Of a DNA stretch of 64,000 bases, positions 52,922 through 61,409 are shown in pieces (within the stretch, counting starts at the first letter, position 1; each line of letters begins with the position of its first letter). The notes under the pieces were generated by a model that ran no database searches, was not told the origin of the DNA, and was given only the letters and a program-made list of their open reading frames with translations. Source of the stretch: JAIVJG01 sp964236735 (GTDB lineage Bacteria; Acidobacteriota; Blastocatellia; Pyrinomonadales; Pyrinomonadaceae); NCBI GenBank assembly GCA_964236735.1, contig CAXSFM010000001.1, positions 372,001 through 436,000 of the forward strand, given 5' to 3'. The translations under genes and the position numbers were made by a program.

Positions 52922-53070
52922 CTCGGCAAGCAAGGAAGAAGTTAAACCTTGACCCCGCCGCCATCACTTCTCTGAGCGTGGCCTGCCGCTACGCCAGCCG
53001 CCCGCCGAGCATCCCTACTAAAAACACATCTAACAAGAACCCGGCCCCAAAGCCGGGTTCTCCCGCTTTT
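52922..53070 (+). ncRNA. Putative sigma-54-dependent small RNA
   Basis: From the predicted start about 12 nt after the -12 element to the terminator at 53037-53060, some 150 nt contain no convincing gene; the only frame with a ribosome-site-like AAGGAAG has about eight codons (from TTG near 52951). CTCGGC (52922-52927) can pair with GCCGAG (53004-53009) to close a long domain. No known RNA family is recognised. Confidence 0.35.
53037..53060 (+). terminator. Intrinsic terminator of the putative small RNA
   Basis: GAACCCGGC (53037-53045) and GCCGGGTTC (53052-53060) form a perfect 9-bp stem with a CCCAAA loop, followed by TCCCGCTTTT. Confidence 0.7.
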
Positions 53071-53210
53071 ACAGCGCAATAATCTCAGAAAGCTACATTC
53101 CTTAAAACTCCCTGCGTTTGTGCCATTGCTTATTTGTGATGGCGTTCACGCTCAAATGACGCAGGTCTCGTCCGCTTGCCACGCGGAGATGGGCGCGAGA
53201 GTGACACCTC

Positions 53211-53247
53211 GACAAAAATTGTCACCGCAGTGGTGACGGTTTTTGTC
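53211..53247. repeat. Interrupted palindrome upstream of lnt
   Basis: GACAAAAA-TT-GTCACC (53211-53226) faces GGTGAC-GG-TTTTTGTC (53232-53247) around the loop GCAGT: two exact stem blocks of 6 and 8 bp split by a 2-nt mismatch. A further GTGACA lies at about 53200-53206, so three GTGAC half-sites occur in this spot. Followed by TTTTTACG. It could be an operator or a terminator. Confidence 0.55.
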
Positions 53248-53361
53248 TTTTTACGTCAGGAGGCCAGACGTTTTCGCGCACGACGAGAGCCATCGGCATC
53301 TTTTGATAATTTATTTTGAGCGCGATGACGCGAGACGCGCGCCTCTGTTAAACTCGCGCGC

Positions 53362-55080
53362 GTGCAAGAAGCAGCAGCCGTCTCTCTTGAAACTCCTCTG
53401 CGCGCGAACTCGCGATTGAGACACTTCTCTCTTCGCGCGCGTAGCATTGCTCCGACTCTCGCCGAGATGGGATGGGCGACGCTGTCAGCCATCCTGCTCA
53501 TCCTCGCCTTCCCGGATTTCGGTTGGTGGCCGCTCGCGTGGGTCGGACTCACGCCCCTTCTGCTCGCCGTCGCACGCAGTCCGCGCGCGCCGCAGAGTTT
53601 TTTGATGGGATGGGTGACGGGCACAGTCTTCTTCTACGGCTCTTGCTACTGGCTGACCTATCCGATGATTCACTACGCGGACATTCCCGTGTGGCTGGCC
53701 TATTTGCTTTTAATTCCTGCGCCGCTCATCGCCGGACTCTTCCCCGCGCTCTGCACCTGCGCGCTGGCACGTCTCATCGCACGCTTCGGCGCGCGCGCGC
53801 TGTTCTTCGCGCCGCCGCTGTGGGTAACGCTTGAATGGGCTCGTCTCGGCGTCATCGGGCAACTGTGGAACGCCATCGGATATTCGCAAGCAGACATGCC
53901 CGCGCTGATTCAAGTCGCGCGCTTTGGCGGAGTCTATGCCGTCGGATTTCTCATCGTCGCCGTCAATGCCGCGATTGCCTTTGCACTTCATCAACAAAAT
54001 AAGCGAGGACTGTTGACGGCTTTATTCGTCATCGTCGCTGTCGCCCTCACGATATTTTTCTTTTACCAATCTCTGCCGCTATTGAGAAAGCAACAGCCCG
54101 TCGCTGTCGTCATCGCCGTCCAACCGAACGTGCTTCCCGATTTCAAACGGTCCGCGCCGGAAATGGCTGCGCTCGTCGAGCAACATTTCGCGATGAGCGC
54201 GGAGGCTTTGCGTGTACTCGATGAAGCATCGCCGCTTGAAGCGGCCAAGCGGCCAGCGTCTGACGTGAAGCTGAATGATGAGAGCGACGCTGTCTCGAAT
54301 CCGGCTGTGCCGCGCGTCGTCGTCTGGCCTGAGTCGCCGATGAATTTTTCTTTCTCGCGCAACGCGCAGTTCCGCGAGACGGTCACACGTTTCGCGCGCG
54401 AGCATCACACGTCGCTCATCTTCAACTCGCTCGAACCCGCGCCGGATGATGGAGCGTATAACGCCGCCGTCTTTGTCAATCAGTCGGGCAGGCTCGCCGC
54501 GCAGTATGATAAGATTCGCCTGATGCCGTTTGGCGAGTACGTGCCGTTGCCGCGTTGGATGCCCGGCGCGGGGTTGATGCGGGGCATCGTCGGCGAGTTC
54601 ACGCCGGGCACAAGTTTCACGCTCGTGCCGCTCGGCCAAGACAACAACGTTGAGACAGCCGCGCGCGCGGGAGTTTTTGTTTGTCTCGAATCGGCGTACC
54701 CGTACATCACGCGCAGGTTCACGGAAGAGGGCGCGGACGTGCTCATTGAAATCACGAACGACTCTTATCAAGGCGACACCGCCGTGATTCGACAGCATCT
54801 CGCCAATGCGGTCTTCCGCGCCGTCGAGAGTGGCCGCACGCTTTTGCGCGTCACGGACACAGGCATCTCCGCACGCATCACGCCGCGCGGCGAAGTGTTT
54901 GATGCGACCGAGAAATTTCAACCCGCGACGCGCGTCTGGACGATCACGCGCGCTAACCAAGAGCAAACTTTTTATGTCAGGCACGGCGATCTGTTCGTAA
55001 TCATTTGCGCTGTGTTCAGTTTTTTAACTTTGACGCTTGACGCCGTCAGCCGCTTAAAAAAGTTCAGCCCTGCTCGCTGA
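53362..55080 (+). CDS. lnt: Apolipoprotein N-acyltransferase
   Basis: Adds the third acyl chain to the N-terminal Cys of lipoproteins in the inner membrane. The protein, up to 572 residues, has about six to eight membrane helices (ATLSAILLILAFPDFGWWPL onward) and a periplasmic nitrilase domain with the catalytic Glu in VVWPESPMNF, Lys in YDKIRLMPFGEYVP and Cys in VFVCLESAYPY, and a last helix near the C-terminus. The frame starts at GTG 53362; the first ATG (53467) lies just before the first helix and is an alternative. Confidence 0.92.
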   Translation: MQEAAAVSLETPLRANSRLRHFSLRARSIAPTLAEMGWATLSAILLILAFPDFGWWPLAWVGLTPLLLAVARSPRAPQSFLMGWVTGTVFFYGSCYWLTYPMIHYADIPVWLAYLLLIPAPLIAGLFPALCTCALARLIARFGARALFFAPPLWVTLEWARLGVIGQLWNAIGYSQADMPALIQVARFGGVYAVGFLIVAVNAAIAFALHQQNKRGLLTALFVIVAVALTIFFFYQSLPLLRKQQPVAVVIAVQPNVLPDFKRSAPEMAALVEQHFAMSAEALRVLDEASPLEAAKRPASDVKLNDESDAVSNPAVPRVVVWPESPMNFSFSRNAQFRETVTRFAREHHTSLIFNSLEPAPDDGAYNAAVFVNQSGRLAAQYDKIRLMPFGEYVPLPRWMPGAGLMRGIVGEFTPGTSFTLVPLGQDNNVETAARAGVFVCLESAYPYITRRFTEEGADVLIEITNDSYQGDTAVIRQHLANAVFRAVESGRTLLRVTDTGISARITPRGEVFDATEKFQPATRVWTITRANQEQTFYVRHGDLFVIICAVFSFLTLTLDAVSRLKKFSPAR

Positions 55081-55122
55081 ATACTGACGGCTGATCGCTG
55101 ACCGCTTTTTTTGGAGGATTTG

Positions 55123-56233
55123 ATGATCGAGACTTTGACAATCCAAGAGTTGCACGACAGCGCGGACAATCTCCGCACACGCATCGAACAGCTCGGGAGG
55201 TTTCTTTGATGTAGCTGCCAAGCGCGAAGAACTCGCGCGCATCGAAGAGCAAGCGTCCGCACAGGACTTCTGGTCGGATCAGGAAGCGGCGCAGAATCTT
55301 TTGCAACAACGCAGCCGCATCGAGCGCGTCATCGCGCGTCAGGAAGGATTCGAGTCGGCGGCTGCCGACACCGAAGTGCTCTTTGAATTTGCCGAGACGG
55401 ATGAAGACAGTCTCAGTGAACTGCGCTCGCTCGTCACACGTCTGGAGCATGAAGTAGAAGTGGCCGAGACAGAGATGCTTCTGTCGGGGGAGAACGACGC
55501 GCTTAATGCGATCTGCACGATTCATCCCGGCGCGGGCGGCACGGAGTCGCAGGATTGGGCCGAGATGCTCTTGCGTATGTATTTGAAATGGGCGGAGCGG
55601 CGCGGCTTCAAAACCGAAGTGCTCGACTATCAACCGGGTGAAGAGGCCGGCATCAAAAACGTGACGTTCAAGGTTGAAGGCGAATACGCTTACGGCTTAC
55701 TGCTGGCGGAGGCCGGCGTGCATCGTCTCGTCCGTATCTCGCCCTTCGATCAAGCAGCGCGTCGTCACACTTCGTTCGCGTCGCTCTTCGTCTCGCCGGA
55801 GATTGACGAGAACATCGAGGTCGAAATCAACGACAAGGATTTACGTGTGGACACATATCGCGCGACCGGTGCGGGCGGGCAGCACATCAACACGACGGAC
55901 TCCGCCGTCCGCATCACGCATCTCCCGACGGGCACGGTCGTCGCGTGCCAGAATCAACGCTCGCAGCATCAGAATCGCGCCGTCGCGATGCAGGTCTTGC
56001 GCTCGCGTCTCTATGAACTTGAACTCGAAAAGCGACGCGCGGAGACGGCGATCCTTGAAGCGAGCAAGGCCGAGATTTCTTTCGGCTCGCAGATTCGCAA
56101 CTACGTGCTCGCGCCGTATCGTCTCGTCAAGGACGCGCGCACGAAGGTCGAGCGCGGCGATGTGGATGCAGTGCTCGCCGGCAACCTCGACGATTTCATA
56201 CACGCTTTCCTGCTTTCGCGCCGCGCGGCGTGA
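55123..56233 (+). CDS. prfB: Peptide chain release factor 2 (programmed +1 frameshift)
   Basis: Releases peptides at UGA and UAA. ATG 55123 (GGAGG upstream) opens a 28-codon frame that ends at TGA 55207-55209; reading continues in the +1 frame from GAT 55208, so the gene is 55123-55206 joined to 55208-56233 and encodes 369 residues. The recognition motif SPF is in VRISPFDQAARR and the catalytic GGQ in GAGGQHINTTDS. The frameshift site has the standard layout. Length matches RF2. Confidence 0.95.
55195..55210 (+). promoter_or_regulatory. Programmed +1 frameshift site of prfB
   Basis: GGGAGG (55195-55200) acts as an internal Shine-Dalgarno sequence directly followed by TTT CTT TGA T. This is the same spacing as the E. 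coli prfB slip site (SD, one codon, CTT TGA C). RF2 shortage favours slipping past the UGA, giving autoregulation. Confidence 0.93.
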
Positions 56234-56239
56234 AAGTAA

Positions 56240-56313
56240 TAGAGGCTGGATGTTAGAGGCCGGGATTAGATTTTAAGATCATTTCCAAAACCGATATCTA
56301 ACGTCAGCCTCTA
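56240..56313. repeat. Palindromic intergenic repeat, GAGGCTGATGTTAGA type
   Basis: TAGAGGCTGGATGTTAGA (56240-56257) and TCTAACGTCAGCCTCTA (56297-56313) are complementary except for one indel and one mismatch. It fills the gap between prfB and ftsK. Confidence 0.65.
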
Positions 56314-56334
56314 GTCTTTGCTTACGGAGTGTCT

Positions 56335-59028
56335 ATGGCAACCAGTCAGACCCAGATGCGTTTGAAGCCCGCGAGCGGGAACGCTCCGCAACGAAACACG
56401 CGGACGAATGAGATCGTGGCGATTGCTCTGTTCGCTGTGAGCGCGCTGCTGACGCTGTGTCTCGTCTCGTATCATCCGAGCGATGCGTCCTGGAACGCTT
56501 CGGGCGCGACGACGGGCGCGCACAACTGGATCGGTGCGGTGGGCGCGAACGTCGCGGCGGCGCTCTACCAGACGTTCGGGTTGGCGGCGATTCTGTTGCC
56601 GTTGTTGCTCGTCGCCGCTTCGTGGCGTCGCTTCCGCACGCGGAGGATTCACGCGCCGCTCTCGCGCATCGTCGGACTCGTGACGCTGACGCTGGCCGCC
56701 GCCTCGCTCTTCGCGCTCTTCATTACAGACCCTCTGTTCGACAAAAGCTTCAATGCGGGTGGGACGCTCGGCGTACTCTTCGCCGTCGGTCTGAAAAGCA
56801 TGCTGAACACCGTCGGCGCAACGGTCTTGCTCGTCGCGCTGGCGTGCGTTGGCGTGCTCCTCGCCACTAATTTCTCTTTCGCGCGCGCCTACGAACGACT
56901 CGCCGCCGCGCTCAGTAACCCCGCAGGATTTTTCCAACGCACCTTCGCGCGTTTCGAGACGTGGCGCGCAGCACGAAAAGCGCAGGCGCAGGCTCGCGCA
57001 GAGATGCGACGCGAAGCACGCGCGGCGCGCGAGATGGAACAACAGCAGGCTCTATCGGCGCAAGTTGTCGCGCAGGATGAACTGGACGCGCGCGAGGCAA
57101 AGCGTTCGAGCCTGATCGTTAAGCGCGGCGCGGATGTCGAGGCGGTTTCCGCCGCCATCGCTGCTGTCAAACGCAACGCTTTAGCCACGCAGGGACTTAA
57201 TGAAACACCCGCGCGCGAAGCTGAGTTGCGCGCCCAACTCGCCGAAGTGGAAGCTGCGGAAATTTCCATCACACCGACTCTCAACAAGCAGAGGGGCGCG
57301 ACTGATGGAAGCGGCAACGCGAGCACGTCGAATGGTTCAAAGCGCGTCGCGACGACCTCGCCTTCGATAACTCCGCAGACTGTCTCCGGCGTCAAAATTG
57401 ATGTGGAGACAACAAACGAAGTTGAAGAGATGCTGCGTGACGCCGCCGTCGTGCGCGCGGAGTTCGATGATGTGGTTGAGTCGCCGTCCGGCGCACGCGC
57501 GGATAAGTCGCGCCGCGCGGAAAAGAGCGCGATAGTCGCCATCCCGACCGATTATAAAATTCCCGGCAACGATTTTCTCAACGCCGCGCCGCCGCGCAAA
57601 GAACAGGCTGACGAAGAACTGCTCGGCATCGCTTCGCAAGTCGCGGAGAAGTGCAAAGAGTTTCACGTCACGGGCAAGATCGAGCACATCTGTCCCGGCC
57701 CCGTCGTCACGACCTACGAATTCAAGCCAGACCCCGGCGTCAAATATTCGCGCGTCACAGGTCTCGTTGACGATCTCTGCCTCGCACTGCGCGCCGAGTC
57801 CATCCGCATAGACCGCGTGCCCGGCAAAGCGCACGTCGGCATCGAAGTGCCGAACCCCATCCGCGAGACGATCTTCCTGCGCGAGGTCATCGAGTCCAGA
57901 CAGTTCCGCGAGTCGCCGTCGAAACTCACGCTCGCGCTCGGCAAGACGATTGACGGCATCAACTACGTCGCGGATTTGACGAGAATGCCGCACCTGCTCA
58001 TCGCCGGCGCGACGGGCACGGGCAAATCCGTCTGTCTCAATTCGCTCGTCGTCTCGATTCTCTACAAAGCGAGTCCCGAAGAAGTGCAGTTTATTATGAT
58101 TGACCCGAAGCGGCTTGAGTTGGGACTGTACGCCGACATCCCGCACCTCGCGACGCCGATCATCACGGAGCCGAAGAAGGCCGCCAACGCTTTGAAGTGG
58201 GCGGTGGCGCAAATGGAGAAGCGTTACAAAGACCTCGCGCGCTGGGGCGTCCGTAATATCGAGGGCTACAACGTCGAAGTCGAACGCCGCAACGACGTGC
58301 TCGACTTCGATGACGAAGGACAGCCGCACAAGCGTCTTCCTTACATCGTGATCATCATTGACGAACTCGCCGACCTGATGATGACCTGCGGCAACGACGT
58401 GGAGGAAGCCATCACACGACTCGCACAGATGGCGCGCGCCGTCGGCATCCATCTCGTGCTCGCGACGCAACGTCCGAGCGTTGACGTCATCACCGGACTC
58501 ATCAAAGCCAACTTCCCTTCGCGCATCGCTTTCCGCGTCTCATCGAAAGTTGACTCGCGCACGATCATAGATGCGAACGGCGCGGAGCAACTGCTCGGAC
58601 GCGGCGACATGCTCTTTCTGCCTCCGGGCACTTCGCGTCTCGTGCGCGTGCATGGCGCATTCCTCGATGAAGCGGAAGTCAGCAAGATCGTCAAATTCAT
58701 CAAGGATCAAGGCGCGCCCGTCTATGATGAGTCCATCACGCAATCCGAAGAGGAAGCGGCAGGGGGCGACGGAGGGGGTGGCGAGCGCGATGAGTTGTTC
58801 GATCAGGCGCTACGCATTTGCTGCGAGATGAAGCGAGCCTCGACCTCCGTCCTTCAACGCCGGCTGCGCGTCGGTTATGGACGCGCCGCCGCCATCCTCG
58901 ACACGATGGAGCGCGAGGGTTTCATCGGTCAAGCAGACGGCGCGCGTCCGCGTCCCGTCCTCCAACGCGCGTTTGAAACCATCGGCCATTGGGACGAGTT
59001 GCAGGAAAGCCATGTGGAAGATTTCTAA
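56335..59028 (+). CDS. ftsK: DNA translocase FtsK/SpoIIIE
   Basis: Pumps DNA at the division septum. The 897-residue protein has four N-terminal membrane helices (residues about 20-185), a charged linker (about 200-400), then the motor: FHVTGKIEHICPGPVVTTYEFKPD (alpha domain), Walker A GATGTGKSV, Walker B YIVIIIDELADLMM, ATQRPSVDVITG and the winged-helix gamma domain (RRLRVGYGRAAAILDTMEREGFIG) that reads KOPS-like sites. ATG 56335 has ACGGAG 7 nt upstream. A DnaA-box-like palindrome follows the stop. Confidence 0.95.
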   Translation: MATSQTQMRLKPASGNAPQRNTRTNEIVAIALFAVSALLTLCLVSYHPSDASWNASGATTGAHNWIGAVGANVAAALYQTFGLAAILLPLLLVAASWRRFRTRRIHAPLSRIVGLVTLTLAAASLFALFITDPLFDKSFNAGGTLGVLFAVGLKSMLNTVGATVLLVALACVGVLLATNFSFARAYERLAAALSNPAGFFQRTFARFETWRAARKAQAQARAEMRREARAAREMEQQQALSAQVVAQDELDAREAKRSSLIVKRGADVEAVSAAIAAVKRNALATQGLNETPAREAELRAQLAEVEAAEISITPTLNKQRGATDGSGNASTSNGSKRVATTSPSITPQTVSGVKIDVETTNEVEEMLRDAAVVRAEFDDVVESPSGARADKSRRAEKSAIVAIPTDYKIPGNDFLNAAPPRKEQADEELLGIASQVAEKCKEFHVTGKIEHICPGPVVTTYEFKPDPGVKYSRVTGLVDDLCLALRAESIRIDRVPGKAHVGIEVPNPIRETIFLREVIESRQFRESPSKLTLALGKTIDGINYVADLTRMPHLLIAGATGTGKSVCLNSLVVSILYKASPEEVQFIMIDPKRLELGLYADIPHLATPIITEPKKAANALKWAVAQMEKRYKDLARWGVRNIEGYNVEVERRNDVLDFDDEGQPHKRLPYIVIIIDELADLMMTCGNDVEEAITRLAQMARAVGIHLVLATQRPSVDVITGLIKANFPSRIAFRVSSKVDSRTIIDANGAEQLLGRGDMLFLPPGTSRLVRVHGAFLDEAEVSKIVKFIKDQGAPVYDESITQSEEEAAGGDGGGGERDELFDQALRICCEMKRASTSVLQRRLRVGYGRAAAILDTMEREGFIGQADGARPRPVLQRAFETIGHWDELQESHVEDF

Positions 59029-59049
59029 AAACTCAAAGAAATTGCGTCA

Positions 59050-59088
59050 AGACTTTTCCACAGAATCTGTGGAAAAGTCTGTGGATAA
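59050..59088. other. DnaA-box-like palindrome plus perfect DnaA box
   Basis: AGACTTTTCCACAG (59050-59063) and CTGTGGAAAAGTCT (59067-59080) are perfectly complementary around AAT, each arm holding the DnaA-box-like TTTTCCACA. TGTGGATAA (59080-59088) follows, the exact complement of the DnaA box TTATCCACA. An A/T-rich stretch comes next. It could bind DnaA, or merely end ftsK transcription. Confidence 0.6.
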
Positions 59089-59187
59089 GTGCCTTTTTGA
59101 AGTTACAAGTTAATGAAAAATTTAGACTTCTAGCATTTTGCACACATCGGCGGCACTCTTCACCGTTTTAATGTTAACGCGGCTTTC

Positions 59188-59547
59188 GTGAAGATGATAC
59201 ACATGCTCTGCCAAACACCTCTTCAACGTCTCATCTGTTGTTGCCTCTTTGTTGCATTCATTGCTATCTCCTGCGTCACACTGTCGCGACGCCACATCTC
59301 GACTGCGAGCGACAAAGCGTCGCCCTCGAATCTCGTTGAGGCGAATGCTTCGCCCCGCGTCTCTCTCAATCATGCGACACGCGCCGAGCTTGAAACTCTG
59401 CCGGGCATCGGGCCTGCGCTTGCCGCGCGCATCATCGAACACCGCGAACGCTTCGGGCCGTTTCGACGCGCAGAGCATCTCATCATGGTGCGCGGCTTCA
59501 GCGACCGCCGCTTCCGACAGTTGCGCGCGATGTTGACGGTGGAGTGA
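59188..59547 (+). CDS. ComEA-like helix-hairpin-helix protein
   Basis: The protein of up to 119 residues has one N-terminal membrane helix (LICCCLFVAFIAISCVTL) and a C-terminal HhH DNA-binding module typical of ComEA: VSLNHATRAELETLPGIGPALAARIIEHRERFGPF and LIMVRGFSDRRFRQLRAML. It probably binds DNA at the outer face of the inner membrane during uptake. The frame starts at GTG 59188; ATG 59194 or 59206 are alternatives. comEC lies 2 kb away on the other strand. Confidence 0.82.
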   Translation: MKMIHMLCQTPLQRLICCCLFVAFIAISCVTLSRRHISTASDKASPSNLVEANASPRVSLNHATRAELETLPGIGPALAARIIEHRERFGPFRRAEHLIMVRGFSDRRFRQLRAMLTVE

Positions 59548-59553
59548 GACGCT

Positions 59554-60921
59554 TTGAACGACCTGCCGACTTTGCGCCGTGACGCGCGCGAAATTTTCCA
59601 ACATGCGCTCGTCGAGATGGACACAAGGCTCGCCGTGCGTCGCGCCGTCAGTCTGAGCGGAGACGTGCTGCGCGTCCGAGACGTTGAGTTCGATTTGAAC
59701 GCGCGCGAGTTGAAAATTTATTCAGTTGCGCTTGGCAAAGCAGCGGTGGCGATGGCCTCTGCGTTGGATGAAATTCTAGGCGCGCGTCTTGAAGCGGGAA
59801 TCGTCACCACAACACCAAACGCGCATTCGTCTCTCTCAAATAAATGGCGCGCGTTCGCGGGTGGGCATCCTTTGCCGAACGAAGCGAGCCTCGACGCCGC
59901 GCGCGCCGCGCTCACGATGCTACGACGCGCAGACTCTCCTTCCACACTGATTATCTTTCTCATCTCCGGCGGCGGGTCGGCCATGTTGGAATTGCCGCGC
60001 GACGCGCGTGTGCCGCTCGAAGACCTGCGCGAAGCGAATCGCGTGCTGGTGCAATGCGGGGCGAGCATCACGGAAATCAACGTGGTGCGCCGCGCGCTCT
60101 CGAAGATTAAGGGCGGCGGCTTGAGCGCGTGCGCTCCACAGTCTTCGCAAATATCCCTCATCGTTTCAGACACGGGCGCGGGACGTGAAGCGGACGTCGC
60201 ATCGGGGCCGACCGCTGTCGAATTTGAAAATGATTTTGCTAACGCGGCACGAAGCGTCGTCGAGCATTACGATCTAGCGCGTCGTCTTCCCTTTTCCATC
60301 AACCGCGCGCTGAAAGAATCCGTGCGTCGCGAGCGCGAGACGACGATGAGCGACGCGCTGCGAAAGCATTTTGTACTGCTCGATAATGAGCGCGCGATGA
60401 TGAGCGCGGCAGATGAAGCGCGTGCGCGCGGCTACGTTGTCGAGTTTGCGCGCGACATCTCTGAGCAACACGTCACGGAAGGTTCCGCCGCGCTCGTTTC
60501 GCGGCTCGTCGCCTTTCACAAGCAACACGATGCAAACGAGCGCGGCGTCTGTCTCATTGCGGGCGGCGAATTTTCGTGTCCGGTGCGCGGCGCGGGCGTG
60601 GGCGGGCGCAACGCGGAGACGGCCTTGCGTTGCGCTCTGGAGATGGACGCGCAGTTGAATGCAGATGGCTCAGAGAGTAAGACAGCCGGGCAGTTTGTTG
60701 CCTTGTGCGCGGGGACGGATGGAATTGACGGGAACAGTCCGGCGGCGGGGGCGATCTCAGACCACACGACGATTCGACGCGCGCGTGCGTTGAACTTAAA
60801 CGCGAGACAGTATCTTGAAGAAAGCGATGCCTACACTTTCTTTAACGCGCTTGGCGAGACGGTCCTGACCGGAGCGACGGGAACAAACGTGAGAGACTTG
60901 CGAATCTTGCTCGCGCGTTGA
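59554..60921 (+). CDS. Glycerate 2-kinase (GckA/MOFRL type)
   Basis: Phosphorylates D-glycerate, giving 2-phosphoglycerate in this family. The 455-residue protein has the DUF4147 N-terminal domain (VALGKAAVAMASALDE, TTPNAHSS, GGHPLPNEAS, FLISGGGSAMLELP) and the C-terminal MOFRL domain (CLIAGGEFSCPVRGAGVGGRNAETAL, LCAGTDGIDGNSPAAGA). TTG 59554 starts 6 nt after the ComEA-like gene, so the two are likely cotranscribed despite unrelated jobs. Confidence 0.9.
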   Translation: MNDLPTLRRDAREIFQHALVEMDTRLAVRRAVSLSGDVLRVRDVEFDLNARELKIYSVALGKAAVAMASALDEILGARLEAGIVTTTPNAHSSLSNKWRAFAGGHPLPNEASLDAARAALTMLRRADSPSTLIIFLISGGGSAMLELPRDARVPLEDLREANRVLVQCGASITEINVVRRALSKIKGGGLSACAPQSSQISLIVSDTGAGREADVASGPTAVEFENDFANAARSVVEHYDLARRLPFSINRALKESVRRERETTMSDALRKHFVLLDNERAMMSAADEARARGYVVEFARDISEQHVTEGSAALVSRLVAFHKQHDANERGVCLIAGGEFSCPVRGAGVGGRNAETALRCALEMDAQLNADGSESKTAGQFVALCAGTDGIDGNSPAAGAISDHTTIRRARALNLNARQYLEESDAYTFFNALGETVLTGATGTNVRDLRILLAR

Positions 60922-60925
60922 CGTG

Positions 60926-61303
60926 TCAGTTGCCCGTTCGTCCGAAGTCATCTTCGAGCCGCACGATGTCATCCTCGCCGAGATAATCGCCGCGTTGGAT
61001 TTCGATGAAGATGAGATTTTCCGTGCCGGGATTTTCGATGCGATGCCGCGCGCCGATGGGAATGTCTATCGTCTCGCCGACACGCAGAGTCACTTCCTGT
61101 TCGTTGAGCGTGACGGTCGCCGAACCGATGACGCACATCCAATGCTCGTCGCGGCGCGCGTGCTGCTGATAGCTCAGACGCTTGCCGGGCAGCACTTCAA
61201 GTCTCTTCACCTTGTAGCCATGCCCTTCGTCGAGTACCGTAAATGTTCCCCACGGGCGTCGGTCAAACAGCGGCGACGTATCGGACTCTTCCTGCTTGCT
61301 CAT
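60926..61303 (-). CDS. Cupin protein (mannose-6-phosphate isomerase-like)
   Basis: The 125-residue single-domain cupin resembles the C-terminal domain of bifunctional mannose-1-phosphate guanylyltransferase/phosphomannose isomerase: RPWGTFTVLDEGHGYKVKRLEVLPGKRLSYQQHARRDEHW and IPIGARHRIENPGTENLIFIEIQRGDYLGEDDIVRLEDDFGR. It probably isomerises or binds a phosphorylated sugar. ATG 61303 has GAGGAG 8 nt upstream. It ends 4 nt from the convergent glycerate kinase. Confidence 0.88.
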   Translation of the reverse strand: MSKQEESDTSPLFDRRPWGTFTVLDEGHGYKVKRLEVLPGKRLSYQQHARRDEHWMCVIGSATVTLNEQEVTLRVGETIDIPIGARHRIENPGTENLIFIEIQRGDYLGEDDIVRLEDDFGRTGN

Positions 61304-61409
61304 GCACAACTCCTCGCGACGATTCAAACTCTCGGTCGAATATAAAGTGCGGCAAAGATACTGACAAGATGAAAATGCGCGCGTCGTTCATCGGCATCTT
61401 TGTCAACGA

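Noticed and set aside
55207..55209. Stop/frameshift in prfB as a sequencing error
   Set aside because: The slip-site layout (GGGAGG TTT CTT TGA) is the conserved programmed frameshift of RF2 genes.
57337..58470. Antisense frame of 377 codons across ftsK, and similar long antisense frames across purA, glgA, lnt and the A2M gene
   Set aside because: They lie opposite clearly functional genes, have Arg/Ala/His/Asp-rich translations with no family resemblance, and follow from high GC at third codon positions.
59050..59088. Full chromosomal replication origin
   Set aside because: Only three DnaA-like boxes are present and dnaA, dnaN, gyrB or rpmH are not nearby; reported only as a DnaA-box cluster.
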